From NCBI GenBank assembly GCA_031266555.1, contig JAISAU010000001.1, forward strand, positions 1 to 37,529: 37,529 nucleotides of DNA, in the 5' to 3' direction. The position numbers and the translations under genes are program-made. This document shows, piece by piece, positions 1 through 8,150 of this stretch; position 1 is the first letter of the stretch; each line of letters begins with the position of its first letter. Origin of the DNA: Campylobacteraceae bacterium. Its GTDB lineage: Bacteria > Campylobacterota > Campylobacteria > Campylobacterales > Campylobacteraceae. The notes under the pieces were generated by a model. That model saw nothing but the letters and a program-made list of their open reading frames with translations. It was not told the DNA's origin and did no database searches.

Positions 1-124
1 CAAAAACATATTTACCCCACCTATACTATAAAGAATTTGGTATTGGTATGCTAAAGAACCGATAACATCATAATATAATACTACTTGTTAAAACAAGCAT
101 AAACAAAATGAAGACTAACCTTTG
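1..124. other. Noncoding region 3' of cas2; possible leader side, no repeat visible
   Basis: AT-rich stretch downstream of the cas2 stop codon. I find no copy of the Cas12a-type repeat on either strand. A short perfect dyad, CTTGTT-AA-AACAAG, lies near 92-105. In many type V-A loci the array follows cas2, so an array may begin beyond base 1, but nothing here proves it. Confidence 0.3.
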
Positions 125-400
125 TTATGTAAAAAATAGTAGTTCTTTGTCTCTGTGGATGGCGTTCCCATACTTAATGGCTCTTTTTTCATCTGTTTCA
201 AATATAAAAACACTATCTTCTCCACCAAATTGTTTGGCAAATATAGTTTCTATTTTTATTTTTAAAGTATCTATAACTCTTTTTGAATTGTTAATTTCAA
301 AAACTGAATATTGCAGTCTAATACCACCATATTTTTCAAGTGCTTTTGAAAATTTATTTCTTAATTTATCATTTGATATATCATAACTTGCAACAAGCAT
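125..400 (-). CDS. cas2: CRISPR-associated endonuclease Cas2
   Basis: A 91-residue protein of normal Cas2 length. It starts with a beta strand carrying the conserved aspartate (VASYDIS, D7), followed by the amphipathic helix around residues 11-25 (NDKLRNKFSKALEKYGG) and the strand RLQYSVFEI, the usual ferredoxin-like Cas2 pattern. In type V systems the Cas2 dimer bridges two Cas1 dimers in the spacer-integration complex. It is the last gene of the cas operon, with 6 nt between the cas1 stop and the cas2 ATG at 400, so the two are probably co-translated. No damage is visible. Confidence 0.93.
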   Translation of the reverse strand: MLVASYDISNDKLRNKFSKALEKYGGIRLQYSVFEINNSKRVIDTLKIKIETIFAKQFGGEDSVFIFETDEKRAIKYGNAIHRDKELLFFT

Positions 401-406
401 ATTGAC

Positions 407-1387
407 CTACTTGATTAAAAATTGAGGATATTTTAATAAATCATTTTGCTGCATAAAGTAGCGATAAAATTGACGCATATAGTTGAAAATCTCTGATTTT
501 TGTTCAATCAATACATTATAAAACATTTTTGCATAATCGCCATTTTTTTCACGTTTTAAAACATACTCATTTTTGATAAGATTAAAATCTTCCGTTTTGC
601 ACTGCCTAGTATTAAAAGCCTGACGAACTTGCCTGTCTATTAAGCAACGAAAAGGTTCTACCAAATCGCAAATTAGTGATTTACGTTTAAACCAAAGCTG
701 ATGATATACGCCTTTATATGGATCAAATCCAAACAGACGAGCAAATACTTCAATATAATTAAATAATATAGTATAGCCAATATCAAGAGTTGCATTTATA
801 GGATCTACTTTTGTTCTTGGAGAGCGACTTTTCCATTCTAACGATTCAAAATAGACAGAGAAGAAAAGTGTCGCTGCTTTACCCTCAAGTCCCATAACAA
901 CATCATAGTTTGTCGCATTTGGAATTAAAGTCAATATAATGGCGCATTGCTCTTTTGCTTTTTGCATATTATATGTTTTTAGGCGAGTTTTTTCCAGTAA
1001 AACCAGTTGATTTGTTATCTTGTTTGCCACCAATTCCTTTGGAATTTGCAAATTTTCCTTATTATATTCATACTGTTTTTTACGTAATAAAAAATTAGCT
1101 TCAGCAGTAATGGAAAAGAAAAAGACGGGTCTTAAGTTTTGCTTCATAACAACTAGCGATATTCCATATTTAGTACACTTATCAATTAAGGGAGTTGTAA
1201 TAGTTACATTCCCTATAATAAACAGTGCTAATATTTTTTGAAACGGTAGTTTTGTTAGCGTCTTTTTTTCTTCAATATTCTCCAACAACAATTCTCCATT
1301 TGCAACTCTCAAAGATTTATTGTTGATGCAATTTATAACAAAAATAGAGCGATACTCTATATCTTTATGTGTAAACATTTTCGACAT
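407..1387 (-). CDS. cas1: CRISPR-associated integrase Cas1 (type V-A)
   Basis: A 326-residue Cas1. The expected metal-binding residues are visible: E168 in MGLEGKAA, H229 in GVYHQ, and D241/E244 in ICDLVEPFR. The N-terminal half is the beta-rich dimerisation domain and the C-terminal half is the all-alpha catalytic domain. Cas1 joins prespacers into the array with Cas2. The ATG at 1387 lies inside the degenerate 3' end of cas4: the ancestral cas4 frame would end at 1365, a 23-nt overlap. This shows that the two genes were coupled. Cas1 itself is uninterrupted, so adaptation might still work without Cas4, although PAM selection could be relaxed. Confidence 0.94.
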   Translation of the reverse strand: MSKMFTHKDIEYRSIFVINCINNKSLRVANGELLLENIEEKKTLTKLPFQKILALFIIGNVTITTPLIDKCTKYGISLVVMKQNLRPVFFFSITAEANFLLRKKQYEYNKENLQIPKELVANKITNQLVLLEKTRLKTYNMQKAKEQCAIILTLIPNATNYDVVMGLEGKAATLFFSVYFESLEWKSRSPRTKVDPINATLDIGYTILFNYIEVFARLFGFDPYKGVYHQLWFKRKSLICDLVEPFRCLIDRQVRQAFNTRQCKTEDFNLIKNEYVLKREKNGDYAKMFYNVLIEQKSEIFNYMRQFYRYFMQQNDLLKYPQFLIK

Positions 1388-2046
1388 CCACCTTGTCGCA
1401 TAAAGCGCAATATATACAATGAATACATTTATTTATATTTATTGCTACAGGTTATTCCGGATCAAATTGTCTAAATTCTAAAATAAAATCTTTCAACTCT
1501 TTTCTATTATCTTCATTTGGAATGGCTACTGAAAAAGTTTTATTGGTAGATATTGCATAAAAAGCCAATTTTTCGACTTCATATCCCATCTCAATCATGC
1601 AAAAATACTCTGCCCAAAGCTGATAGATCTGACCCCCGATAAATATTAGCTAGCTGATATTTGCGTTCTATAAGTAATTTTTCTTTGGCTTTATAAATAT
1701 CTATTTTGCCCACGATACCCAACTCGTTACAAAAAACGGATAAGCCGCTAATCTCATCTTTTTTACTGCTATATATTTTGTTGTCGATTGTTCCATGAGC
1801 AGCTTTACCTCGTGTTTGAGGAGTAGCATGAACCAACTCTTCATCACCACCCATATAAACATTGTGCAAATATATGGAATATGGGCAAAAGATAAAATCG
1901 TTCAAGGTTGATATAGCAATATGATTATACATTTTAATTTTCTTGACATTTTTTATTTTTGAGATTTTTGAAGCCTCTTGGCAATAATTTAAACCTGATA
2001 GATCTTGTTCTTTGATATTTTTCCACATGCTCTCCATATTTTTCAA
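1365..2046 (-). pseudogene. cas4: cas4 pseudogene: frameshift plus in-frame stop
   Basis: Cas4 is a RecB-family, iron-sulfur nuclease that trims prespacers and helps choose PAM-flanked ends. The first 151 codons after the cas12a stop are open and carry the first cysteine (DFIFCPYS), the histidine (KAAHG), the aspartate (GKIDIY) and the E-x-K motif (LIERKYQ). The frame then breaks at a five-base G run (CCCCC on the plus strand, 1633-1637) and stops at 1591. Removing one G restores a clear Cas4 continuation, GQIYQLWAEYF, up to FRQFDPE. There it meets TAA (1452-1454). The same frame then encodes the iron-sulfur tail KCIHCIYCALCDK and would end at 1365 inside cas1. Two independent lesions argue against a single read error. 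The true start is probably the ATG at 1932 (MYNHIAIS), giving the usual size of about 189 codons; the open frame back to TTG at 2046 does not look like Cas4. Confidence 0.85.
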
Positions 2047-5000
2047 TTATTCATGATTTTGAACGTATTGTAACCAATTTTTATTGCTAATAGCCAAGTT
2101 AACTCTTCTTAAATTATCTGCCTGTTTAATCTGCTCTATTGCCCAAAGTCCTTTGCGAGCAATGTTGTATGCGCCGTTTGCATCGGCATTGTCTGGTAAG
2201 TTTTCTTTAGCTTTGCGGCTATCATAAAAATCGCCGTTTTTATCAGCAACCGGAGAAATAATATAGTCCGTATCGGAATTCGTAACACTATTGCGCATTT
2301 GAACCATAAGTTTGAATAAATGTAAAAGTTCCTCGAAAAACTCTTTTTTTGTCTGTTTTAAAATAGCATTCTTTAGATTTGACATGTAATTAATGTTATA
2401 CTCATTAAATAATTTCACAAATTCACTGTTTAAAACTATCTCCTCGTTATCCCATTGGCTATTTTTTTGAGGATTTCTAAAGGTTTTTATCCTTTTATCA
2501 TTAGTGCAAATAGTCCAATCAAGACGCGTTGTTTCAGCTTTCGGATTAAATTTACTATAATTATCAACTATAAACTCGAAATAGTTTTTGGCATTGTTAT
2601 AGCGTATATCTGCAAATTTTTCAAAAAATGCTCTGGAGTTTTCAAGATTTGTATATCTGGTATTAAACAAATTAACAAATCCTGTTATGGGGTCTATATT
2701 GCTAGTATTCCATGCTGGGATATAAAATAAAAATCCATTTTGCTTGCCCATCTCCTTAAAACTTTTGAATTTATTGGTTAATTGATATGCATTAAATAGT
2801 CCACCCTCTTCTTCTGGTTTCTTTTTTTTATCTACCAAATAATTAAGTTTATCGATAAGCATTTTCTCAAATTTTTGATAAATCTCTTTTTTCACCTTTT
2901 TGCGCATATTTTTAAAGCCAAAATTCAAATCTTCAAGCACTACAATAGCATTGTATTCCACCGTTAGTTGTGCTATTTTATGAACAACCTGACTGATATA
3001 TCCCTCTTTAAGCTCTTTAATAGTTTTTATAGCTTGCCAACTTTGTTGTGCCTCATTAACCCCCTTTTCTCTTTTATTTAATAAGTCATGATAATCAGTC
3101 TTATAGACAGCATTATTATATTCACTTATGATTTCATTAAGAGAAAACTGTTTGATAATATTTCCTTCCAAATCAATCAAGCTCAAATAAAGCAAATGTC
3201 GTTCACCTCGGTCAATACCAATAATATGTCGAATATTTCCATCTCTAATATATCGGTTTACATCTTCATTGATCTGCTCATTACCGACAGCTTTAAAATT
3301 TATTGTGATAGGCACATGAAATTGAAATTTATCTGCAGTGTAGCGTTTATCTTTAACTATATCATATTGAAAAACACTTTGTTTTTTTAGGCTACTGCCA
3401 TTTTTATTACCAATAGGTTTTTGTGCTACATGTACAACTTTATGTTCATCTTTTATGCTTCTTTTTCTAAAAAATACTTCTGCTTGTCCGTTTAACTTGT
3501 AAACTACATTTTTTAGATTTTCCATGCTAAATAACGCTTTCCAATAGAGTGTATGTATATTTGGAGTGCCTTTGTTATACGGTGAAAAATCTTTGTTGTA
3601 AATTTGGAATAGATAGATTTTTCCATCTTCAACAAGTTTATCAATATAAGATGTCGGAATATTACGAAATGTAATTTTATACCCTTGCTGCTCTACTTCA
3701 CGATAAAATTCGCCCAAATCATTATAATCGGAAGTATCCGAAAAATGAAAATCAAATTTTTTCCAATCCTCATGCTTTTGTATTGACGATTTGAAAAAGT
3801 CTATCAAGCCTCTACAATCATTAATATTAAATTTATCACCTCTTCTATGTGTTCCATTTCCATAGTTTTCAAGCAATCGTTCACTTGGATTAAACTCGCC
3901 AATCCTACTATTGGAAAAAAATACTTTGGGCAGCATTTTATTGGCTCCCGGTAAGAGTTTGTAGTCCATTTTTTCATAGCAATCATCGTACTCATTAAAC
4001 TGCTCTGCAAATACTCTATTATGCTTTTTATCCATAATCGCCAAATAATATAACCCCTCTTTTCGTAAAAGCACACTTGTGTTATCTTGCTCTTTATTTA
4101 CATCCCAACCTGCAAGCAGAGTTGAGTTCTCAAAATTTAGCTTAAATTTTTCCGTCAAATAGGGCTTTTTTGTAACATAGTTGCGCACCATATTATACAA
4201 AGGCGTTATTTTATTTAATTCATTCCATAACTTATCAAATTCTCCGTAAAATCTGCCGTCCCTATCTGCTTCATCCTCTTTTCCAAGTAATGGTTTTATA
4301 AACCGTTGCAAAGTTTTGATGCTATCCAAGAGGAGTTTGATTTTTTCAACATTTTGTTTATCTTGCTTTAAATCCTTATCTTTTGGATAAGGAGTGCTCA
4401 AAAGCTCTCTGACTGCAATATAATTTTGCTCTATCAGCGCAAATAAATCTTCGGTATTCTCTTTTTTGCCGATAGCTTTACAATAGTCAACAATAGACTT
4501 ATCACCCAAACATTCGTCAATAAAGCCAATAGAAAAACTATCACATGTTTTAAAAATACGTTCTACCTTTTCATCATACTTTTCTTGATTTTGGCGTGTA
4601 CTTCTAGGGTTATTTTTTTTATAATTATCCTTAATAGCATCCTCAATAACACTATAACTTCCTAAAAATTGCTGTGAAATACCACTAAGACCAGTATCGT
4701 TACGCAAGTAGATTTTGGATAAATCATACTCATCTATATTCAAAAGTAAATTTTTTAATGATACTTTGGAGTTCAGCGCATTTTCATTGATTTCTGAAAA
4801 AACCTTCTCTACACTCTCAAGCACATCACTATCGCTGGCAAACTCATCGGGCAACCATGAAATAACATTTCTATCGCTCAATATCTGCTTAAATAATGTG
4901 GTAAATTTAGGCAAATGAGCATTTTTATCAATCTGGCTTTGGTTATATAGATTAACATACTCATTCAAACCTTTTATTTTTGTACCATCTTCCAGCACTT

Positions 5001-5736
5001 TACCAACAATGACTAAATTATAAGCATCTATTTGTATCTGTGTCAATACACTACTATAATAATCAAGAGAAAATAAATCTTTAATTTCGAACACATTCAT
5101 ATACTCTTCAAAATCTCTATACAAAGTCTCAACATATTTACCAACAGAACTTTTAGCTACCTTTTCAAAGACAACGATATTGTTGATAAATTTCGGCAAA
5201 TTTTCATTTATCAGACGATATGCAATAGCGGTTGACTTATCTTCAGCAGAATAGATATTTTGTCTGCTTTCATAAAAACCGGTAAAATAAGTAGTAAAAT
5301 TTCTAAACTCTTTTATCAACTCTCTCTCTTCTTCGCTTGTTGCAAACTCCAGCAAATCCTCCCTTATAAATTCTCTGCCAAATAAGTGTTGAGTATCAAA
5401 CGCATTGGCAATCTGTTTTCGTAATTTACTTTGCAATTCTTTATATCTTTCCTTTTGCGACTCATCCTTGCTAGCAATCTTAAAATAGGTAAAATACTCA
5501 AACAACGTTTCCTTATCCAATTCAATGCCATGCAAAGAAGTTTCGATAAATTTTTTATGATATTCGTCAATAATTTTTTTAATTTTTTTATAACTATCAG
5601 CTCGATGTTCATCTTCCAACAAGATGTCACTTTTTTGGATATTTTCCAAAGTCTGTCCTATTGGTTTCAGCCCGAAACGGATTGTTTTCGACAAAGAATA
5701 TAGGTTTGTAAACCCTTTAAAGTTTTCACTGTTCAT
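2047..5736 (-). CDS. cas12a: CRISPR-associated endonuclease Cas12a (Cpf1)
   Basis: A 1229-residue Cas12a, normal for the family. Visible are the N-terminal WED segment (LYSLSKTIRFGLKP), the helical REC lobe to about 520, the PAM-reading region (GWDVNKEQDN, near 543), and the crRNA-processing residues H807 and K815 (FHVPITINFK). RuvC-I has D842 (GIDRGERH), the bridge helix lies near 890-910, and RuvC-II has E935 (VVLEDLNFGF). The Nuc domain has R1148 (QMRNS) and RuvC-III has D1185 (ADANGAY). All catalytic residues are present, so an active RNA-guided DNA nuclease and pre-crRNA RNase is expected. The ATG at 5736 is chosen because AAGGAG sits 7 nt upstream and the family N-terminus begins there. 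The frame stays open to 5907, but that part overlaps the crRNA-like element. It is first in the operon with cas4-cas1-cas2. Few GCG/CGC words compared with neighbouring genes suggest transfer. Confidence 0.97.
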   Translation of the reverse strand: MNSENFKGFTNLYSLSKTIRFGLKPIGQTLENIQKSDILLEDEHRADSYKKIKKIIDEYHKKFIETSLHGIELDKETLFEYFTYFKIASKDESQKERYKELQSKLRKQIANAFDTQHLFGREFIREDLLEFATSEEERELIKEFRNFTTYFTGFYESRQNIYSAEDKSTAIAYRLINENLPKFINNIVVFEKVAKSSVGKYVETLYRDFEEYMNVFEIKDLFSLDYYSSVLTQIQIDAYNLVIVGKVLEDGTKIKGLNEYVNLYNQSQIDKNAHLPKFTTLFKQILSDRNVISWLPDEFASDSDVLESVEKVFSEINENALNSKVSLKNLLLNIDEYDLSKIYLRNDTGLSGISQQFLGSYSVIEDAIKDNYKKNNPRSTRQNQEKYDEKVERIFKTCDSFSIGFIDECLGDKSIVDYCKAIGKKENTEDLFALIEQNYIAVRELLSTPYPKDKDLKQDKQNVEKIKLLLDSIKTLQRFIKPLLGKEDEADRDGRFYGEFDKLWNELNKITPLYNMVRNYVTKKPYLTEKFKLNFENSTLLAGWDVNKEQDNTSVLLRKEGLYYLAIMDKKHNRVFAEQFNEYDDCYEKMDYKLLPGANKMLPKVFFSNSRIGEFNPSERLLENYGNGTHRRGDKFNINDCRGLIDFFKSSIQKHEDWKKFDFHFSDTSDYNDLGEFYREVEQQGYKITFRNIPTSYIDKLVEDGKIYLFQIYNKDFSPYNKGTPNIHTLYWKALFSMENLKNVVYKLNGQAEVFFRKRSIKDEHKVVHVAQKPIGNKNGSSLKKQSVFQYDIVKDKRYTADKFQFHVPITINFKAVGNEQINEDVNRYIRDGNIRHIIGIDRGERHLLYLSLIDLEGNIIKQFSLNEIISEYNNAVYKTDYHDLLNKREKGVNEAQQSWQAIKTIKELKEGYISQVVHKIAQLTVEYNAIVVLEDLNFGFKNMRKKVKKEIYQKFEKMLIDKLNYLVDKKKKPEEEGGLFNAYQLTNKFKSFKEMGKQNGFLFYIPAWNTSNIDPITGFVNLFNTRYTNLENSRAFFEKFADIRYNNAKNYFEFIVDNYSKFNPKAETTRLDWTICTNDKRIKTFRNPQKNSQWDNEEIVLNSEFVKLFNEYNINYMSNLKNAILKQTKKEFFEELLHLFKLMVQMRNSVTNSDTDYIISPVADKNGDFYDSRKAKENLPDNADANGAYNIARKGLWAIEQIKQADNLRRVNLAISNKNWLQYVQNHE

Positions 5737-5743
5737 TCTAAAA

Positions 5744-5749
5744 CTCCTT
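5744..5749 (-). promoter_or_regulatory. Ribosome binding site of cas12a
   Basis: AAGGAG lies 7 nt before the ATG at 5736. It decides the start codon against the open frame that continues upstream to 5907. Confidence 0.85.
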
Positions 5750-5760
5750 AAAATAATATA

Positions 5761-5777
5761 TTGTTGATACACATAAA
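5761..5777 (-). promoter_or_regulatory. Candidate Cas12a self-target (PAM + seed) in the cas12a promoter
   Basis: On the cas12a coding strand, TTTA (5777-5774) is followed by TGTGTATCAACAA (5773-5761). The sequence behind the solitary Cas12a handle is TGTGTGTCATACAA. The first nine bases agree at eight positions. Allowing one bulged base, ACAAT then matches as well. TTTA is a Cas12a-type PAM in the correct orientation. A weak -10 (AATAAT, 5782-5777) abuts the site, so bound Cas12a would cover the likely transcription start. Binding without a full match would be expected to repress rather than cut; this last step is inference. Confidence 0.65.
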
Positions 5778-5797
5778 TTATTACATATATGCAAAAT

Positions 5798-5824
5798 GAT
5801 AGCCTATAAAACATAAAAGCTATC
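5798..5824. repeat. Dyad between the guide-like RNA and the cas12a promoter
   Basis: GATAGC (5798-5803) and GCTATC (5819-5824) form a perfect 6-bp inverted repeat with a 15-nt AT-rich loop. On the minus strand it is followed by ATTTTG. It could be a weak end signal for the short RNA or an operator for cas12a; the sequence does not decide. Confidence 0.35.
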
Positions 5825-5846
5825 TTAAATTTTAATTTTTTGATTA

Positions 5847-5890
5847 TTTTTTTAAATTGTATGACACACAATCTACAATAGTAGAAATTT
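5847..5890 (-). ncRNA. Candidate CreR-type crRNA-like RNA (solitary repeat + pseudo-spacer)
   Basis: Starting at 5890 on the minus strand is the Cas12a handle AAATTTCTACTATTGTAGAT, ending at 5871. It has the stem TCTAC/GTAGA with an ATT(G) loop seen in all Cas12a crRNAs. The next bases, TGTGTGTCATACAATTT, act as a spacer. No second repeat follows, and the 5' half of a full 36-nt repeat is not recognisable; a TATAAT box sits there instead. The guide matches the cas12a promoter next to a TTTA PAM. Known CreR elements of type I and V systems use partly matching guides to make Cas effectors repress cas transcription, and this layout fits. The alternative is a relic terminal repeat of a lost array. 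The 3' end is my estimate. Confidence 0.7.
5871..5890 (-). CRISPR. Solitary Cas12a-type direct-repeat handle
   Basis: A 20-nt stem-loop identical in plan to the 3' half of type V-A repeats: AATTTCTACT, loop ATT, GTAGAT. I found no second copy in the window, so it is not an array. If the organism has an array elsewhere, its repeat should end in this or a nearly identical sequence. Confidence 0.85.
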
Positions 5891-5898
5891 AGAAGAAA

Positions 5899-5904
5899 AT
5901 TATA
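5899..5904 (-). promoter_or_regulatory. -10 box (TATAAT) for the crRNA-like RNA
   Basis: TTTTTGTATAAT on the minus strand is a consensus -10 with the T-rich upstream tract typical of Campylobacterota sigma70 promoters and no clear -35. The first purine downstream is A5890, the first base of the handle. The RNA would therefore start already trimmed at the handle without needing 5' processing. Confidence 0.6.
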
Positions 5905-5933
5905 CAAAAACTACTTTAATAAAAAAATAACCC

Positions 5934-7172
5934 TTACATGTAATCCCTTAAAATATTAGGTATTTTTACACTGCCATCTTTTTGTTGATAATTTTCCATA
6001 ATAGCGATAAGTGTTCTTCCGACAGCCAAAGATGAACCGTTCAAGGTATGCGCGAGAATATTTTTTTTGTCGCTTTTGTAACGGATTTTTGCGCGTCTTG
6101 CTTGAAAATCTTTAGTATTTGAGATAGAGCTTATCTCTCTGTATCTATTTTGTCCCGGAAGCCAAACTTCCAAATCTATAGTCTTCGCCGCGCTAAATCC
6201 CAAATCTCCTCCGCACAAAAGCAGATGTCTATGTGCCAATCCAAGAGAAGTCAGCAAATCCGAGGCGCAGGCAAGCATCTCTTCAAACACTTTTTCGCTT
6301 TGCTCAGGAGTCGTTATAGACACGAGTTCTACTTTGTCAAATTGGTGCTGTCTTATCATTCCCCTTGTATCGCGCCCAGCGCTTCCGGCTTCTTTTCTAA
6401 AGCATGAAGTGTAACATGTAAGCTTTATCGGCAAATCTTCTTCGCTTAATATCTCATCTCTAAACAGATTTGTCACAGGCACTTCGGATGTTGGTATAAG
6501 AAATAGCTCCTCGTCTTCTATTTTAAACAAATCCTCTTCAAATTTTGGCAATTGACCAGTCCCAAAAAGCGACTCTTTGTTTACGATATAAGGAACATTG
6601 ACCTCTTTAAATCCTCTTTTTGTATTAAAATCCAACATGTAATTTATTAAAGCTCGCTCAAGTTTGGCTCCATCATTTTTTAAAACGCTAAATCTACTTT
6701 TTGCGAGTTTAACGCCTCTCTCAAAATCTATCCAATTTGCTTTCAATTCAAAATGCTCTTTAGGTGTAAAATCAAATTTTGGCACATCAAGAACAGTTTT
6801 CAAAACCACATTGTCATTCTCGTCCTTTCCTTCCGGCACATCGCTATCCGGAATATTTGGCGTCATAGCGGCGATAGCAGCCAAATCGCTCTCCAGATTT
6901 TTTACTTCGTTATTGGCTATGGCTATGGCTTCTTTGTTTGCATTTAATTTTATCTTTAGCTCGCTCGTATTTTTGCCCTCTCGTGCAAGCGCGCCAAAAA
7001 GCTTACTACTGGCGTTTTGTTCTGTTTGCAAAGCTTCTAAAGATTGTCTTTTGGCTTTCATCGTCAGCGATATATCTCTTAATTTTTCGAGCAATTCATA
7101 ATCTACATGTTTTTTTTGCAAAGCCTTAAATACAGTATCAAAATCGTTTTGCAAAAGTCTCAAATCAAGCAT
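5934..7172 (-). CDS. serS: Seryl-tRNA synthetase
   Basis: A 412-residue class II synthetase that charges tRNA(Ser) in the cytoplasm. Residues 1-105 form the long antiparallel coiled-coil arm that grips the tRNA(Ser) variable arm. The catalytic domain shows motif 1 ([11 protein letters not shown]), motif 2 ([14 protein letters not shown]) and motif 3 ([15 protein letters not shown]). The ATG at 7172 follows GAGGG closely. It lies 12 nt behind trpS, so the two probably form one transcript, the same pairing as in C. jejuni. The stop codon is embedded in the palindrome TTACATGTAA. In C. jejuni I recall a TPR-protein gene next (about Cj0390); here the cas operon follows. Confidence 0.97.
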   Translation of the reverse strand: MLDLRLLQNDFDTVFKALQKKHVDYELLEKLRDISLTMKAKRQSLEALQTEQNASSKLFGALAREGKNTSELKIKLNANKEAIAIANNEVKNLESDLAAIAAMTPNIPDSDVPEGKDENDNVVLKTVLDVPKFDFTPKEHFELKANWIDFERGVKLAKSRFSVLKNDGAKLERALINYMLDFNTKRGFKEVNVPYIVNKESLFGTGQLPKFEEDLFKIEDEELFLIPTSEVPVTNLFRDEILSEEDLPIKLTCYTSCFRKEAGSAGRDTRGMIRQHQFDKVELVSITTPEQSEKVFEEMLACASDLLTSLGLAHRHLLLCGGDLGFSAAKTIDLEVWLPGQNRYREISSISNTKDFQARRAKIRYKSDKKNILAHTLNGSSLAVGRTLIAIMENYQQKDGSVKIPNILRDYM

Positions 7173-7184
7173 ATTTTCCCTCTT

Positions 7185-8150
7185 TTATCTGTAAATTCCG
7201 ACTAATCCGCGCACTTTTTCTATCATCGGCAAAGCAATCTCTCTTGCTTTATGCGCCCCATCTCTTAGTATATCTATTATCTCGTCTTGACGTTCGTCGT
7301 AATAAGCCTTTTTTTCTCTATGCGTAGCAAAATAGTCCCAAATAAGCTCTTTTAGATAAGCTTTGAAATGCCCGTAACCTTCTTTACCGCTCCTATAACG
7401 TGCCGCTAGCTCGTCTTGCGCTTTATCGTCTAAAAAAAGTTTTGCTAAAGCAAAAATATTGCAAGCATATGGATCTTTTGGTTCTTCCATGGGCGTTGAG
7501 TCAGTCACTATTTTACCAACCTTTGCCTTCAACTCTTTCTCGCTTAAAAATATGTCTATAGTGTTGCTGTAACTTTTGCTCATTTTCGCTCCGTCAATTC
7601 CCGGAACTAAAGCTAAATTCTCCTCTATTTTGGCTTCCGGGATAGTGAAAATATCGCCGTACTCGTTATTAAATTTTATAGCTATATCGCGTGTAATCTC
7701 TACATGTTGGATCTGATCTTTGCCTACCGGAACTCTATTTGCGCTATATAACAAAATATCGGCTGCCATTAAAACAGGGTATGAAAAAAGAGCGTGATTT
7801 GCCAAAATGCCTTTAGCGATTTTGTCCTTATAACCATGAGCTCTTTCAAGCAATCCCATCGGCGTGAAAGCAGACAATATCCAGTAAAGCTCCAGCACCT
7901 CTTTCACATCAGATTGCACCCAAAAAATTGTTTTGTTCGGTTCCACGCCCAAAGATAGTAGCGTCGCGGCGGCGTCAAGAGTATTGGCTCTTAAAACTTC
8001 CGCATCTTTTAAAGTCGTTAATGCGTGTAAGTTTGGAATAAACAAAAAAAGTTCATCGCTCTTTTGCAAATCCAACATCTGTTTTATCGCGCCAAAATAG
8101 TTGCCTATATGCAACGCCCCTGAAGGCTGAATACCTGTCAATGTTCTCAT
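7185..8150 (-). CDS. trpS: Tryptophanyl-tRNA synthetase
   Basis: A 321-residue class I synthetase, normal length for bacterial TrpRS. The ATP-binding HIGH-type motif is in GIQPSGALHIGN at the N-terminus and the KMSKS loop is in GAKMSKSYSN near residue 190. GKDQIQHVEITRDIA is the conserved tRNA/tryptophan-site segment. It charges tRNA(Trp). The ATG at 8150 follows AGGA at normal distance. It leads the trpS-serS pair from its own extended -10 promoter. Confidence 0.97.
   Translation of the reverse strand: MRTLTGIQPSGALHIGNYFGAIKQMLDLQKSDELFLFIPNLHALTTLKDAEVLRANTLDAAATLLSLGVEPNKTIFWVQSDVKEVLELYWILSAFTPMGLLERAHGYKDKIAKGILANHALFSYPVLMAADILLYSANRVPVGKDQIQHVEITRDIAIKFNNEYGDIFTIPEAKIEENLALVPGIDGAKMSKSYSNTIDIFLSEKELKAKVGKIVTDSTPMEEPKDPYACNIFALAKLFLDDKAQDELAARYRSGKEGYGHFKAYLKELIWDYFATHREKKAYYDERQDEIIDILRDGAHKAREIALPMIEKVRGLVGIYR

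Larger units (their letters stand above)
5737..5933. other. cas12a-serS intergenic region
   Basis: This 197-bp, very AT-rich gap holds, read on the minus strand, a TATAAT box, a solitary Cas12a handle with a guide-like sequence, a dyad, the likely cas12a promoter with a PAM-flanked seed match, and the cas12a ribosome-binding site AAGGAG (5744-5749). These parts are entered separately. Confidence 0.7.

Noticed and set aside
108-386. Plus-strand open frame opposite cas2
   Set aside because: Antisense shadow of a clear Cas2; no ribosome-binding site or family resemblance.
5737-5907. 57-codon N-terminal extension of cas12a
   Set aside because: It covers the crRNA handle and the promoter, has no Cas12a similarity, and a good AAGGAG-ATG lies at 5736.
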